64,000 nt of DNA from Branchipolynoe longqiensis (Eukaryota; Annelida; Polychaeta; Phyllodocida; Polynoidae), in NCBI GenBank assembly GCA_030323885.1, contig CM059189.1, forward strand, positions 49,573,661 to 49,637,660, read 5' to 3'. Below, in pieces: positions 59,301 to 60,687 of the stretch (position 1 is its first letter; each line of letters opens with the position of its first letter). A program made the position numbers and the translations under genes. Below the pieces are notes generated by a model. The model was given only the letters and a program-made list of their open reading frames with translations. It did no database searches and was not told the DNA's origin.

Positions 59301-60687
59301 ATAAACAAGGAAACACAGAAAAAAAGACCTCACTGTTTTCCAAAATAGCCATCGTCAATCTGTCCATTGCTAAAATAAAAATGCAATATAACTTATGATA
59401 GAAATGTACTAGAATGGTGAATTTTGGTGTTTATTGTGGAGTTTTAAGGTGTGCCCCATATAATGCTGGCGTAAGAAAAGCAAAACATTTTAACCATGGT
59501 CTAGTTGTTGAAATGTAAGATTCCATGAACGTATCAAGTCAGGTGAGATATGTAGTGTAAGGTTATGTGTAGATAATATTGGGAGACTTGAGTCTGTATG
59601 AGCCAGTGTTGGTGTTCACAGCACCACAAGCCCTCAAGGCCAAGGCCAAGCGCCATGTCACCTAACGTGGACCCAGGTCCGGGCCACCCAGCTCACCTGT
59701 CTGTGTGAGTGCCGATGTGGTTACAACATGTTTGTTTGTCGGTGTTTTACGTCCTAGCAACATCTAAGGTCATATCAGGACGAGTACCGACTTGTGACAG
59801 CGCGCACTCATGACGACTTTATAGTGCTGCCCCACTGGAAGACCAGGCCGCCACACAGTCACATTATCCTGACACTGAGCCAACCAGTAGTTGCCCTATC
59901 CTAATAATGCCGAGCGCCAGGCTAGGAAGCGACAAGTATCAATTTTTAAGTCATCTGGTCCGTTACAACATGAGGAATACAGGGAGGGCACAGAATGCAA
60001 CTTGTTCCTCATAGCGAGAAGTTCCAAAGAAGGTACCCGACTGACGCGCGGTGTAGGCACCTTCCTCCCGCTAGTGATGTCGTCTGCTCCTGTTGTCAAG
60101 GTGACAGCTGACAGTGCTCCCATTGTGAATAATAAAAATAGTAATTCTTCCCGTGAAAATGTACCGGGTTAAGTGCATATTGATCCAATGCACACGAGAT
60201 CTGCTGACAGCAGATGACAACCTTATATGGTTCCTTTGTACCTTTGTAGATATGCATATTTGTGTTTGGTGTTTCAAGTGGGAGCGGGATATAGCTCAGG
60301 CGTTAGTTGACGTGTCCACCTGTGAAGCTGTCGATCATCCGATCGATCCTTCTCAGTGGACCGATTTGCAGTCTCGGCTATTTTCCGTTCCACCCACTGG
60401 TTCATCAAAGGCTGTGGTATGTGCTGTCCTGTCTGTGGGAAAGTGCATCTAAACGACCGCTTGCTGCTTATCGGAAAGAATAGCCTATGTGGCAGCAGTG
60501 GGTTTCCGCCATAATAATATGTTAGAATGACCATATATTTGATATCCATTAGCGGATGATATGAAAATGAATGTGCTCTAGAGGCGTCGTTAAACAAAAA
60601 ATGATTTACTTTGTGTGTTTCAGGGTAACACACCTCGGCTACAAGCGCTGCGGGCAGACGACAAACAACTGGCAGAATACCTAGAAA
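7144..60687 (+). CDS. DGKZ: Type IV diacylglycerol kinase (zeta/iota-like), 3' part of gene, 15 exons
   Basis: Diacylglycerol kinases phosphorylate diacylglycerol to phosphatidic acid at membranes, ending DAG signalling; the zeta/iota type adds C-terminal ankyrin repeats. Fifteen GT-AG exons (7144-7199, 8138-8200, 10518-10591, 11109-11223, 12623-12822, 26753-26853, 27654-27733, 28574-28637, 30541-30716, 31683-31843, 43244-43341, 44048-44095, 57136-57173, 58234-58491, 60624-60687) join in one open frame of about 531 complete codons. Family-typical stretches are [66 protein letters not shown] and [10 protein letters not shown], followed by ankyrin motifs. The upstream catalytic part and the terminal exon are outside the window or not found. 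Whether it is the single invertebrate ancestor of vertebrate zeta and iota, or closer to one of them, cannot be decided here. Confidence 0.95.
7228..7557 (-). mobile_element. SINE-A copy, full length
   Basis: On the - strand: head ggacgcggtgcccgaatcgg, body with aggataatgtgactgagcag and ccagtggggcagcactataa, and end gttgccagaacgtaaaaatc. It lies in the intron 28 bases after DGK exon 1. Confidence 0.88.
7630..7942 (+). mobile_element. SINE-A copy, diverged head
   Basis: Head gaccagacgggtagattggg with two B-box-like segments (ggttcgaaccc, ggttcaaaccc). The usual body follows, ending gatgtaaaacaacaaacaaa. Confidence 0.82.
8138..8200 (+). CDS. DGKZ: DGK exon 2: accessory domain, [17 protein letters not shown]
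   Basis: Acceptor ttgcag, donor gtaagt, 63 bases, phase 0 at both ends. It encodes 21 residues, [20 protein letters not shown] plus Ile, continuing directly from FYAG in the previous exon. Vertebrate zeta has SSKDLAKHI at this place. Confidence 0.93.
8229..8540 (+). mobile_element. SINE-B copy
   Basis: Head gggcgtagatcaggcggtaa; body ccaaccagtggtccacaact, ctatgggaaagttcatatga, tgtggtggcagcgggttttc; end gaggcgtcgttaaataaaac. Starts 29 bases after DGK exon 2. Confidence 0.88.
8916..9140. repeat. 45 bp tandem repeat inside MITE-1, 5 copies
   Basis: Unit begins atgaaagcatcacattttaa and ends ctgacctagatttga. Spacing is 45 bp throughout (8917, 8962, 9007, 9052, 9097). The unit corresponds to the first internal part of MITE-1, so the array arose by amplification within a transposable element. 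Confidence 0.93.
9275..9679. mobile_element. MITE-4 nested in MITE-1
   Basis: Ends CCCCAGTCACACGAG and CTCGTGTGACTGGGG are exact inverted complements, flanked by TA at 9273-9274 and 9680-9681. The inside is GC-rich with repeated and inverted cctccttgcgccc motifs, so it can form a long hairpin. No transposase. Confidence 0.85.
10155..10345. repeat. Simple repeats (ATGT/ATGC)n and (AAT)n
   Basis: A tatgtatgcatgcatgcatg tract at about 10170-10222 and aataataataataat at about 10317-10335. Ordinary microsatellites in intron 2-3. Confidence 0.85.
10518..10591 (+). CDS. DGKZ: DGK exon 3: accessory domain, [20 protein letters not shown]
   Basis: Acceptor cttacag, donor AG|gtgagc. It encodes [19 protein letters not shown] and then FLNIP, plus two bases of a split Arg codon. 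The CD-x-DLTPKI and FLNIPR motifs are strongly conserved in DGK zeta/iota. Confidence 0.95.
10825..11078 (+). mobile_element. SINE-B copy, 5'-truncated
   Basis: Starts in the body at ggccaaccagtggtctacaa and runs to gaggcatcgttatcgttata plus agaacaagctttcc. Its 3' end lies about 30 bases upstream of the exon 4 acceptor. Confidence 0.85.
11109..11223 (+). CDS. DGKZ: DGK exon 4: accessory domain, [16 protein letters not shown]
   Basis: Acceptor ttgcag; the donor gtacgg is weaker than the others. One base completes Arg, then 38 codons including [27 protein letters not shown] and TAASL, ending in phase 0. The HDDGxLEV stretch is near invariant among DGKs. A 5'-truncated SINE-A begins a few bases after the donor. 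Confidence 0.95.
11230..11502 (+). mobile_element. SINE-A copy, 5'-truncated
   Basis: Begins at caatgacttatcaaattgat, just after the exon 4 donor, and runs through ggataatgtcactgagtgga to aaaactccaacaaccaatca. Confidence 0.85.
11797..12597. repeat. CTGACTCTGTTGACTG minisatellite abutting exon 5 acceptor
   Basis: About 800 bases of a 15 bp basic unit (gactgctgactctgtt) with frequent 9 bp part-units. Each unit contains CTGAC, which fits the branch-point consensus. The array ends with gctgactgtg, 25 bases before the AG of exon 5. Confidence 0.97.
12623..12822 (+). CDS. DGKZ: DGK exon 5: end of accessory domain, QVDGEPC and [12 protein letters not shown]
   Basis: Acceptor cctgcag, donor GA|gtaagt, 200 bases. 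It encodes [55 protein letters not shown] and a Ser-rich end. QVDGEPC and ISLRNQ mark the end of the DGK accessory domain. The 3' splice site comes 25 bases after a long CTGACTCTGTTGA array (11797-12597). Confidence 0.95.
12940..13255. mobile_element. Dispersed repeat 7, copy 1
   Basis: Contains taaagagttggtgatcgtcc, a ttgggcggtcgttttttt block, and near its end gtgtgcttacgaaagtttaa and attgctgctcacccaacata. The same blocks recur at 36832-37260, 41270-41345 and 43565-43900, so it is an interspersed family of unknown class. Confidence 0.55.
13390..14095. repeat. Irregular 28-38 bp tandem repeat (atcatataggaatgacattt)
   Basis: About 20 degenerate units built on tatataggaatgacattt followed by a pyrimidine segment such as tatctcctgt. 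Strongly diverged compared with neighbouring arrays. Confidence 0.9.
14399..14680. repeat. 56 bp tandem repeat, 5 copies
   Basis: Exact 56 bp spacing of ctgccctctggtgagatgtt at 14405, 14461, 14517, 14573 and 14629. Confidence 0.96.
14695..14872. mobile_element. MITE-3, pogo-like, 178 bp
   Basis: Starts CAATAAAACCTCTCTAAATC and ends GTGAGAGGTTTTACTG, near-perfect inverted ends flanked by TA. Internal accgactttaagtggtccat and cccaaataaagcgatcgata are shared with the copy at 60738-60933. Confidence 0.85.
15003..15279 (-). mobile_element. SINE-C: tRNA-Lys-like SINE
   Basis: On the - strand the head (15193-15279) reads as a degenerate tRNA: A box tggcggagtggtcagagc, an anticodon arm with loop CTCTTAA (CTT, Lys) between TCAGA and TCTGA, and B box GGTTCGATTCCC. 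About 14 bases are inserted before the anticodon arm. The body has aatttggatttccaccactg and atcccttgggtcagtaaaag. It ends in an A-rich tail. A second copy is at 36899-37135. Confidence 0.75.
15383..16133. repeat. 37 bp minisatellite, about 20 copies
   Basis: Unit aggaaagggatggcgggaat plus cggtagagctagctggt; several units lack an AGCT or AGCTAGCT step and are 33 bp or less. Confidence 0.97.
16446..16555 (+). rRNA. 5S rRNA-like segment (pseudogene or 5S-derived SINE head)
   Basis: Matches a 5S rRNA layout: ggccagtaccacgttgaa, a variable arm, ctgaagttaaacaacgtggt, then ggtgcttggagagtgacc, corresponding to the 5S GGCCATACCACGTTGAA, GAAGTTAAGCAACGT and GTACTTGGATGGGTGACC. The 3' third is poorly matched, so it is not a functional gene. 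SINE3-type retroposons have 5S heads, but only one copy is visible here. Confidence 0.6.
16610..18178. repeat. About 94 bp minisatellite, 17 copies
   Basis: Units begin gaagtcactcgttaatac and contain tatggtgtttgaggttttca, gtgggttccctgagggtaag and tagtgttgaccatgtga. Length alternates between about 92 and 97 bp depending on a gtataattacag or cagttacag variant, hinting at a two-unit order. Confidence 0.97.
18249..18679. mobile_element. MITE-2 copy 1
   Basis: Left end GGTCGTTCCCAGAAAGTGTG, right end AACAGTTTCTGAGAATGACC, inverted complements with few mismatches. Internal blocks (aataactatttgacttac, gcaaaatcattaatgatgta) recur in the other three copies. No coding capacity. Confidence 0.8.
18904..19275. 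repeat. 28 bp minisatellite, 13 copies
   Basis: Unit caggccgtctctcaggctta plus cccaggca. As 28 is not a multiple of three, the long open frame over it (18897-19325) simply cycles the three frames and is not a gene. Confidence 0.97.
19293..20231. mobile_element. MITE-2 copy 2, interrupted by a SINE-B
   Basis: Left end gggtcgttctcagaaactg at about 19293; after the SINE (19312-19672) the element resumes with a duplicated tcgttctcagaaactg and ends acagaatttctgggaatgaac near 20227. Internal caagtgaaatagtcattgtt also occurs in copy 3. Confidence 0.75.
19312..19672 (+). mobile_element. SINE-B with 16 bp target-site duplication
   Basis: Head gcacgtagctcaggcagtag, body ccagaactggttcatcacag and ctgtgggaaagtgaatatat, end attaaataaaacaaacttca plus a T run. 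The flanks tcgttctcagaaactg at 19296-19311 and 19673-19688 are identical, a perfect target-site duplication within MITE-2. This fixes the SINE-B boundaries. Confidence 0.93.
20285..21291. repeat. 82 bp minisatellite, about 12 copies
   Basis: Units contain ggtggtggcgccactggtca, gatcatggtggtcagggtgc, agagtagcagcggtacagtg and agtggcggttacagtgtgct. Every unit carries CAGTGAGTGG with a donor-like GTGAGT. Confidence 0.97.
21458..21852. repeat. Polypyrimidine tract (CTCCCTCT)n
   Basis: About 390 bases almost wholly C and T on the + strand. The Ser/Pro/Leu frame across it is an artefact. Confidence 0.95.
22375..22580. repeat. Tandem duplication of about 105 bp
   Basis: The segment attgagataaacattgcagt followed by an AT-rich stretch and gttattcatcactccacaac (first copy gttcattgctccgtaacc) occurs twice. 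Diverged. Confidence 0.6.
22700..23467. repeat. About 70 bp minisatellite split by a retroelement fragment
   Basis: Units ctggcgtcgtactgtgtgtg, tagactgctgtcagacagtg and ctctcgttattgtggtgtgt at 22700-22895 and again at 23275-23467. The array is interrupted at 22893-23276 by unrelated DNA. Confidence 0.9.
22893..23276 (-). mobile_element. Retroelement-like insertion with (GAA)n end
   Basis: On the - strand the insert begins ccccccaatgtgttgctacc, contains gtggtgggaaggcttgtgtg and ends in a gaagaagaag tail. An open frame (23256-22951) includes [20 protein letters not shown], similar in feel to the KxxDRxxWRxLV tail of LINE ORFs (inference). gtcagacagt occurs on both sides; this may be a target duplication or just the array period. 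Confidence 0.5.
23585..23855. repeat. About 30 bp repeat (gggcactcccgtaaaaaaag)
   Basis: Nine or ten irregular units of gggcactcccgtaaaa and an A/G-rich spacer. Confidence 0.92.
23860..24655. other. Unique AT-rich DNA and a C-rich tract
   Basis: No gene recognised. There are C runs at about 24308-24350. Confidence 0.4.
24656..24978. repeat. 39-40 bp minisatellite from MITE-5 end, about 9 copies
   Basis: Unit gttgccaacctgcaggtact plus gagaatccttgaggttttgt. Two units have CAGGTAAGAG, an acceptor-like CAG fused to a donor-like GTAAGA. Confidence 0.95.
24656..25315. mobile_element. MITE-5 with expanded 5' end
   Basis: The left end AGTGTTGCCAACCTG and the right end AGAGTTGGCAACTCTG are inverted complements. 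The left end plus the following 25 bases is amplified into the 39-40 bp array at 24656-24978. A shorter relative is at 27383-27613. Confidence 0.6.
25565..25912 (+). mobile_element. SINE-A copy
   Basis: Head gacacgatggccgaatgagt, B box gtgattcgaaccc, body gccaggcgctcggcattatt and gggatatcaggtcatggtgc, end aaaactccagcaaccaacca. Confidence 0.87.
26085..26738. repeat. 35 bp minisatellite with CTAAC, abutting exon 6 acceptor
   Basis: Unit ctgactggttccacctgctg plus gtaccagtgcgctaa, about 18 copies. Nearly every unit contains gctaactgac, a good match to the branch-point consensus. The last unit runs into the pyrimidine-rich gttgttttgctgcag of exon 6. Confidence 0.97.
26728..26752 (+). promoter_or_regulatory. 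Exon 6 branch point, pyrimidine tract and 3' splice site
   Basis: ctaactgac (26728-26736), then tgttgttttgctgcag. Candidate branch adenines at 26731 or 26735 lie 17-21 bases from the AG. The branch motif belongs to the final repeat unit. Confidence 0.6.
26753..26853 (+). CDS. DGKZ: DGK exon 6: post-catalytic region, [14 protein letters not shown]
   Basis: Acceptor gctgcag, donor T|gtgagt. The first base completes Glu, then 33 codons ([33 protein letters not shown]). [18 protein letters not shown] matches zeta/iota. The intron before it is 13.9 kb and ends in a 35 bp array whose last unit supplies gctaactgac next to the acceptor. Confidence 0.95.
26893..27190. repeat. (CCA/CCT)n microsatellite, 300 bases
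   Basis: ccaccaccaccat and ccaccacctcc runs start 40 bases after the exon 6 donor. The apparent poly-Pro, His, Thr and Gly frames are artefacts. Long CCA/TGG tracts can form unusual structures. Confidence 0.96.
27201..27345. mobile_element. MITE-1 start fragment joined to part of MITE-4
   Basis: aagctgcattgtccgatgaa and caaaaccaaagcatttatct match the start of MITE-1. They are followed by gtggtcgcaaggtagtcgga and the MITE-4 end gtgtgactggggta. The same two families are nested at 8790-9945. Confidence 0.6.
27383..27613. mobile_element. MITE-5 short copy
   Basis: CAGGGTTGCCAACATTGG at the left and ATGGTTGGCAACCCTG at the right are inverted ends; 231 bp, no coding capacity. Confidence 0.75.
27654..27733 (+). 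CDS. DGKZ: DGK exon 7: [20 protein letters not shown]
   Basis: Acceptor tccacag, donor gtacgt. Two bases complete Ser, then 26 codons: [20 protein letters not shown] and INRLHQ. Zeta has [20 protein letters not shown] at this place. Ends in phase 0. Confidence 0.94.
28040..28477. repeat. About 106 bp tandem repeat, 4 copies
   Basis: Units hold cacaaagctggtccagtgta, actaacaaccgcagtccgac, gacttcatattgctgtgagg and accaaataacaaactcacaa. Confidence 0.95.
28574..28637 (+). CDS. DGKZ: DGK exon 8: [10 protein letters not shown]
   Basis: Acceptor cttgcag, donor T|gtgagt, 64 bases. It encodes [20 protein letters not shown] and Asp, plus one base of a split Ser. The LSxxWCFxD motif is conserved in zeta/iota. 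It is preceded by a 106 bp tandem repeat (28040-28477). Confidence 0.93.
28690..30525. repeat. About 50-60 bp AT-rich minisatellite, split by a LINE fragment
   Basis: Units such as cattataaacattctgtatt and atctatacacaccaatag (28690-29350), and caacattataaaccttccgt with aatatttatacatgcaaata (29884-30525). It is interrupted at 29365-29884. The right part ends about 20 bases before the exon 9 acceptor. Confidence 0.92.
29365..29884 (-). mobile_element. LINE endonuclease fragment inside the minisatellite
   Basis: On the - strand: [13 protein letters not shown], then stop codons, [37 protein letters not shown] and [18 protein letters not shown]. The QIDYIL and SDHNPVV motifs belong to the C-terminal part of the APE-type endonuclease of RTE-like LINEs; a linker toward the RT follows. 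Disrupted by stops and truncated at both ends. Confidence 0.88.
30541..30716 (+). CDS. DGKZ: DGK exon 9: [18 protein letters not shown] and Pro/His-rich tail
   Basis: Acceptor tttggcag, donor CAG|gtgcgc. Two bases complete Ser, then 58 codons: [36 protein letters not shown] and a Pro/His-rich end. RFxRIDRxQEHLxYVT and YxLDPEL are highly conserved. Just beyond the donor is a C-rich tract (30720-30749). The acceptor lies about 20 bases after the end of a minisatellite. Confidence 0.95.
30838..31025. mobile_element. MITE-1 degraded copy
   Basis: agttgcataatccgatgctt, then inverted-copy body: aaattgattgttataatcta, actttagtttgaaatatt and ttggcaagcatgccaaaacg. Followed by 31025-31130, shared with MITE-6 at 48237-48575. 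Confidence 0.6.
31025..31132. mobile_element. MITE-6 fragment
   Basis: Contains ggcctttgacccgatatcgc, ttgacacattttaatacatt and accaccggactagacaattc, which recur at about 48450-48541. Confidence 0.7.
31325..31662 (+). mobile_element. SINE-A copy just upstream of exon 10
   Basis: Head gggcgcggtggccgaatcgg, B box gggagttcggttcc, full body, end ggacgtaaaacaacaaacaa. Its tail is about 20 bases upstream of the exon 10 acceptor. Confidence 0.9.
31683..31843 (+). CDS. DGKZ: DGK exon 10: linker, [19 protein letters not shown]
   Basis: Acceptor ttttgtag, donor TG|gtaagc, 161 bases, entering in phase 0 and leaving with two bases of a split Cys. The protein is [19 protein letters not shown], an acidic [14 protein letters not shown], then [12 protein letters not shown] cannot name a domain; the linker is expected to be variable. 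GC content, frame and splice phases support it. It starts about 20 bases after a SINE-A. Confidence 0.8.
31890..33345. repeat. 15 bp minisatellite with telomere-like CCCTAACCC
   Basis: Unit tttccctaacccgac, close to 60 clean copies at 32030-32850 and degenerate units elsewhere with ccccgacccgac. Each clean unit contains CCCTAACCC. The NPTFP open frame (32232-32855) follows from the 15 bp period. C runs occur at 33181-33221. Confidence 0.96.
33345..33690. other. Short unique stretch
   Basis: No exon recognised. A small ccaggtcaac repeat lies at about 33490-33515. Confidence 0.4.
33690..35850. repeat. 69 bp minisatellite, about 28 copies, open in all three + frames
   Basis: Core 33856-35760. 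Unit tattacactacaccgtccat, tcatgcactatacctgtata, tactacttctcccacctaca and cactgtgcc. At 69 = 3 x 23 bases, one frame reads a 23-residue repeat ([20 protein letters not shown] plus HTV) for over 2 kb with one stop near 34793. The other two forward frames are also open for 480-520 bases, which argues against real coding. No splice-compatible link to the DGK frame. Confidence 0.96.
35858..36500 (+). mobile_element. SINE-A copy split by an inverted SINE-A
   Basis: The 5' part (35858-35995) has head aaccgtggccgaatcggcag and B box agttcggttccc; the 3' part resumes at about 36337 with gatagggcaaggactggtta and ends tcctgatgtgaccttgg. Between them lies a full-length copy on the - strand. Confidence 0.85.
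35996..36330 (-). mobile_element. SINE-A nested inside SINE-A
   Basis: On the - strand: head gacgggatggctgaatgaat, B box gggtttgaacgcc, body aggataatgtaactgagtgg, end gttgctaggacgtaaaacaa. The host phrase attaatag...atagggcaagg is broken exactly around it. Approximate duplications attaatag / attactatg flank the copy. Confidence 0.85.
36832..37260. mobile_element. Dispersed repeat 7, copy 2, carrying SINE-C
   Basis: Left part ttaggccaaatacaaaacat and attgtccttttgatgagaca; right part gattgtgtgcttacaaaagt, aattgctgctagcccgaagc and atattttaacagtttc. SINE-C sits between (36899-37135). Confidence 0.5.
36899..37135 (+). mobile_element. SINE-C copy 2, lacking the tRNA head
   Basis: gccaatttggatttccaccg, cagcgtcatcaaaggccagt, aaaaatcccttgggtcggta and tttctatcgacaaattgtct match the body of the copy at 15003-15279, in the other orientation. 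Confidence 0.8.
37599..37960. mobile_element. MITE-1 copy
   Basis: Starts ttaaagctgcatagtccgat, runs through cttagatacaggtgcactta and ttgccaaaattaattttaca, and ends near aactttaaa with a partly degraded right end. Confidence 0.85.
37965..38165. other. Unique stretch with an imperfect inverted repeat
   Basis: aattctttccgtataaac near 37970 and its near inverse gcccacggaaagaattcc near 38065 could fold into a hairpin of about 110 bases. Identity unknown. Confidence 0.35.
38165..39732. repeat. 54 bp minisatellite, about 29 copies
   Basis: Unit gatatacgtatgatatatgt, actgaacggccagctaggct and atttatagcacaat, very regular 54 bp spacing. Contains the palindromes gatatacgtatgatatatg-like and agctaggct. 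Confidence 0.97.
39735..40235. mobile_element. Possible diverged MITE-5 relative
   Basis: cagagaagccaactcctccg at the left and acaatgttggcatttctgtg at the right are roughly inverted and resemble MITE-5 ends. Too diverged to be sure. Confidence 0.35.
40362..40649 (+). CDS. Unrecognised 95-codon open frame in non-repetitive DNA
   Basis: Normal-looking amino-acid mix: [52 protein letters not shown] and [12 protein letters not shown], then a stop. It does not continue the DGK frame with obvious splice sites and I recognise no family. It might be a fragment of a mobile-element ORF, a pseudogene or chance. Only non-canonical starts are near its beginning. Confidence 0.2.
   Translation: MWYRFLIDPKLREQTLTENHASMAALRTLRAVMKGTPNISRPATAGTNSLHLSWRVLAGVRPLFAPRESASSNLQKPAALQHFASSFYEMHNRMK
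40770..40925 (+). mobile_element. SINE-B copy, 5'-truncated
   Basis: Starts cttgctgcttatcggaaaga, contains ggcggcagcgggtttcctcc and ends gaggtgtcgataaataaaat. Confidence 0.85.
40944..41092 (+). mobile_element. SINE-D: another tRNA-like SINE
   Basis: gtgagtctagcggttaaagc fits a tRNA A box and gggtttaaatcctgg a B box, separated by about 35 bases. The tail has gtgttgttgagtacgcctcc. A single copy in the window, so family status is inference. Confidence 0.45.
41270..41345 (-). mobile_element. Dispersed repeat 7, fragment
   Basis: aaccgcccgcccgaccattt, then a T run and caaaaggacgatcaccaatt, the inverse of the ttggtgatcgtccttttg block of repeat 7. Confidence 0.6.
41500..42067. mobile_element. MITE-2 copy 3
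   Basis: Shares gcaagtcaaataatcattgt, tgcctctgtgtataaagtat and a gctattatttggaatgtg block with copy 2, and ends tatcagagaatgacataag. The left end is degraded (ttcaaaaactcacc). Confidence 0.65.
42375..43216. repeat. GGTTGGAACT minisatellite abutting exon 11 acceptor
   Basis: About 80 units of 10-11 bp (aactggttgg, aactggttag) with a higher-order piece attaggtagtggtttgaatt recurring near 42730, 42950, 43000, 43085 and 43165. It ends gaactgacctgc, then a pyrimidine tract and cag. Confidence 0.96.
43244..43341 (+). CDS. DGKZ: DGK exon 11: Ser/Pro/Arg linker
   Basis: A strong pyrimidine tract and cccag acceptor, donor A|gtacgt, 98 bases. Phase fits on both sides: one base completes Cys, then 32 codons, [18 protein letters not shown] and [14 protein letters not shown]. 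No named domain. It follows an 11.4 kb intron whose last part is a GGTTGGAACT array ending 28 bases before the acceptor. Confidence 0.78.
43565..43900. mobile_element. Dispersed repeat 7, copy with both orientations
   Basis: tttaggccaaatactttgtt and aaattggtgatagtc on the left, and the inverted gatcaaaaggacgaccacca on the right. This suggests an element with long inverted ends or two opposed copies. Confidence 0.5.
44048..44095 (+). CDS. DGKZ: DGK exon 12: basic micro-exon [12 protein letters not shown]
   Basis: Forty-eight bases between gtgtag and G|gtaaag. Two bases complete Lys, then 15 codons, [15 protein letters not shown], plus one base of the next codon. [10 protein letters not shown] is basic with Ser/Thr and could be a phosphorylation or binding segment (inference). 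The acceptor pyrimidine tract is poor, so an alternative exon is possible. Confidence 0.7.
44215..44605. repeat. 16 bp GC-rich minisatellite
   Basis: Unit gactgcccgtcggccc, about 24 copies, starting 120 bases after exon 12. At 16 bp it is open in several frames on both strands, which are artefacts. Very rich in CpG. Confidence 0.97.
44610..44945. other. Unique DNA, nothing recognised
   Basis: No coding or repeat signal. Short ctctactctctact duplication at about 44751-44768. Confidence 0.4.
44950..45150 (+). mobile_element. SINE-A 3' fragments
   Basis: gcggcagcactataaagcca to gatgttgccaggatgtaaaa, then a second tail gttgccaggacgtaaaacac at 45115-45140. Partial copies only. Confidence 0.75.
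45200..48130. repeat. Compound CA-rich minisatellite, 2.9 kb
   Basis: Built from short related words (acaggtagacacaggtacat, acacagtacacac). At 47210-47530 a longer unit appears with actgtgtgtctacctgtgtc and cacatgatcccatacatata; at 47540-48120 acacatggacacatgtgggc. The long Cys/Val/Tyr frames on the - strand are artefacts of alternating purine-pyrimidine sequence. Confidence 0.95.
48237..48575. mobile_element. MITE-6
   Basis: Left end tcacacatcaccggatt and right end aatccggcatagtgtga are inverted complements with a few mismatches. Internal ggcctttgacccgatgtcgc and accaccggactagacaattc are shared with 31025-31132. Confidence 0.7.
48586..48905 (-). mobile_element. SINE-A copy
   Basis: On the - strand the head is near gccaaatgagttgagcgtcc, the body runs through ggataatgttcctgagtggg and the end gttgtcaggacgtaaaaatc. 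Confidence 0.87.
49165..49445. repeat. GT-rich (GTGGGTGTGG)n tract
   Basis: Imperfect gtgggtgtgggtg. Frames on both strands are artefacts. The + strand is G-rich with many GGG runs and could form G-quadruplexes. Confidence 0.93.
49450..50070. other. Largely unique DNA, with a perfect CRE-like site
   Basis: A gtgggtgtgggtg stretch at about 49715-49755, then GC-richer DNA containing the palindrome TGACGTCA near 49890. No exon in the DGK frame was convincing here. Confidence 0.4.
50071..50133 (+). mobile_element. SINE-A 3' end fragment
   Basis: ccgtcctgatatgaccttag and gttgacaggacgtaaaacct plus caacaaccaacc, the last 60 bases of the family. Confidence 0.8.
50178..52345. repeat. 34 bp minisatellite, about 63 copies, with a 545 bp higher-order duplication
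   Basis: Unit cagacagtgcattgctgtga plus ctgctaagttataa. The first eight or so units are a different subtype (aagtcacaacggacatgtgc). Rare variants such as gcctactcagttataac recur at 51217 and 51762, so a block of about 16 units (545 bp) has been duplicated. Confidence 0.96.
52356..52487 (+). CDS. Candidate extra exon (Arg-rich), symmetric phase 1-1
   Basis: A GC-rich, non-repetitive island sits between two arrays. From acceptor gtgtgtag to donor A|gtaagg the frame that continues exon 12 is open: [42 protein letters not shown]. Phase is 1 at both ends, so inclusion or skipping keeps the ankyrin frame. A shorter form could start at 52413 after ctcacag, also in phase. I know no homologue, and the upstream pyrimidine tract is poor. 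It could be an alternative exon or a chance open frame. Confidence 0.33.
52588..53092. repeat. 54-58 bp minisatellite, 9 copies
   Basis: Unit gcgctcatgtacagtgtagg, gtgaacgcggctatagatat and atatagcccgtctat. Each contains the near-palindrome ctatagatatatatag. Starts 100 bases after the candidate exon. Confidence 0.95.
53092..54015. other. Mostly unique DNA with an (AT)n microsatellite
   Basis: (AT)n at 53341-53371. GC-richer DNA at 53760-54000 has an open frame (53774 onward) but no acceptor and donor pair in DGK phase was found. Confidence 0.4.
54020..54462. repeat. C-rich (CCCCCTCC)n tract
   Basis: About 440 bases of C and T with few A. The - strand is G-rich with dense GGGG runs. The Pro and Gly frames on the two strands are artefacts. 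Confidence 0.96.
54547..54888 (-). mobile_element. SINE-A copy
   Basis: On the - strand: head cctgacgccgtggccgaatt, body aggataatgagactgagtgg, end gttgccaggacataaaactc plus an ACCAACCAACC tail. Confidence 0.88.
54978..55290 (+). mobile_element. SINE-A copy
   Basis: Head ggacggggtgcccgaatcag, B box cacgagttctattcc, body ggataatgtgactgagtggg, end ttgcaaggatgtaagg. Confidence 0.87.
55345..56425. repeat. 22-23 bp minisatellite (ctcatataggcctttcatag)
   Basis: About 45 irregular units of ataggcc followed by tttcatagactcat or ttgtgtaggctcat. A central block (55805-56165) is partly repeated. Confidence 0.95.
56558..56903. mobile_element. MITE-1 copy
   Basis: Starts ttaaagctgcatagtccgat and ends tatcggattatgcaacttta, near-perfect inverted ends, with the family body between. 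Confidence 0.9.
57136..57173 (+). CDS. DGKZ: DGK exon 13: start of ankyrin region, [12 protein letters not shown]
   Basis: Acceptor tatttcag, donor gtgagg, 38 bases. Two bases complete Val (or Met if the candidate exon is used), then [12 protein letters not shown]. It matches the LIEAAKRNDF helix opening the ankyrin repeats of zeta. Ends in phase 0. Confidence 0.93.
57340..58225. repeat. About 75-95 bp minisatellite abutting exon 14 acceptor
   Basis: Ten or so units: cagttttatttgacgccata, ttggcgcctatgtgatcctg, ctagtgactaatgggcggtc and ctcacattacctgta. Later units carry actgttgataaataagaggc. The final unit ends aataataggcggtcctccct and runs straight into acgcag of exon 14. Confidence 0.95.
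58234..58491 (+). CDS. DGKZ: DGK exon 14: two ankyrin repeats
   Basis: Acceptor tacgcag, donor CAG|gtcagt, 258 bases, 86 codons, phase 0. It opens [19 protein letters not shown]; repeat one is [19 protein letters not shown], the linker [18 protein letters not shown] and repeat two [19 protein letters not shown], then [12 protein letters not shown]. The HAPPEILD and GASLxKTDxQ equivalents of DGK zeta are present. Ankyrin repeats mediate protein contacts. The acceptor is at the very end of a minisatellite (57340-58225). Confidence 0.96.
58540..58858 (+). mobile_element. SINE-A copy
   Basis: Head gggcgcggtggcccaatcgg, body ggataatgtgactgagtggg, end ttgccaggatgttaaagtcc plus aacaaccaaccaatc. Starts about 50 bases after the exon 14 donor. 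Confidence 0.9.
59002..59455. repeat. Tandem duplication of about 226 bp
   Basis: Both copies contain ggtttgattcccgagattca-like, aaatttgcaggataaacaa, accattttccaaagtggcca-like and ctaaaataaaaatgcaat. Diverged by small indels. Confidence 0.85.
59728..59957 (-). mobile_element. SINE-A copy, 5'-truncated
   Basis: On the - strand from gacttaaaaattgatacttg through ggataatgtgactgtg to gttgctaggacgtaaaacac. Confidence 0.85.
60281..60605 (+). mobile_element. SINE-B copy just upstream of exon 15
   Basis: Head gcgggatatagctcaggcgt, body ctgtgggaaagtgcatctaa, end gaggcgtcgttaaacaaaaa. Its end is 15-25 bases from the exon 15 acceptor, with tgatttactttgtgtgtttc in between. Confidence 0.88.
60624..60687 (+). 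CDS. DGKZ: DGK exon 15: [20 protein letters not shown], penultimate coding exon
   Basis: Acceptor gtttcag, donor A|gtgagt, 64 bases. It encodes Gly and [20 protein letters not shown], plus one base of a split codon. Zeta reads [20 protein letters not shown] here, followed by a short final exon with a PDZ-binding C terminus. I found no such exon between 60688 and 64000. The acceptor lies 15-25 bases after a SINE-B tail. Confidence 0.93.
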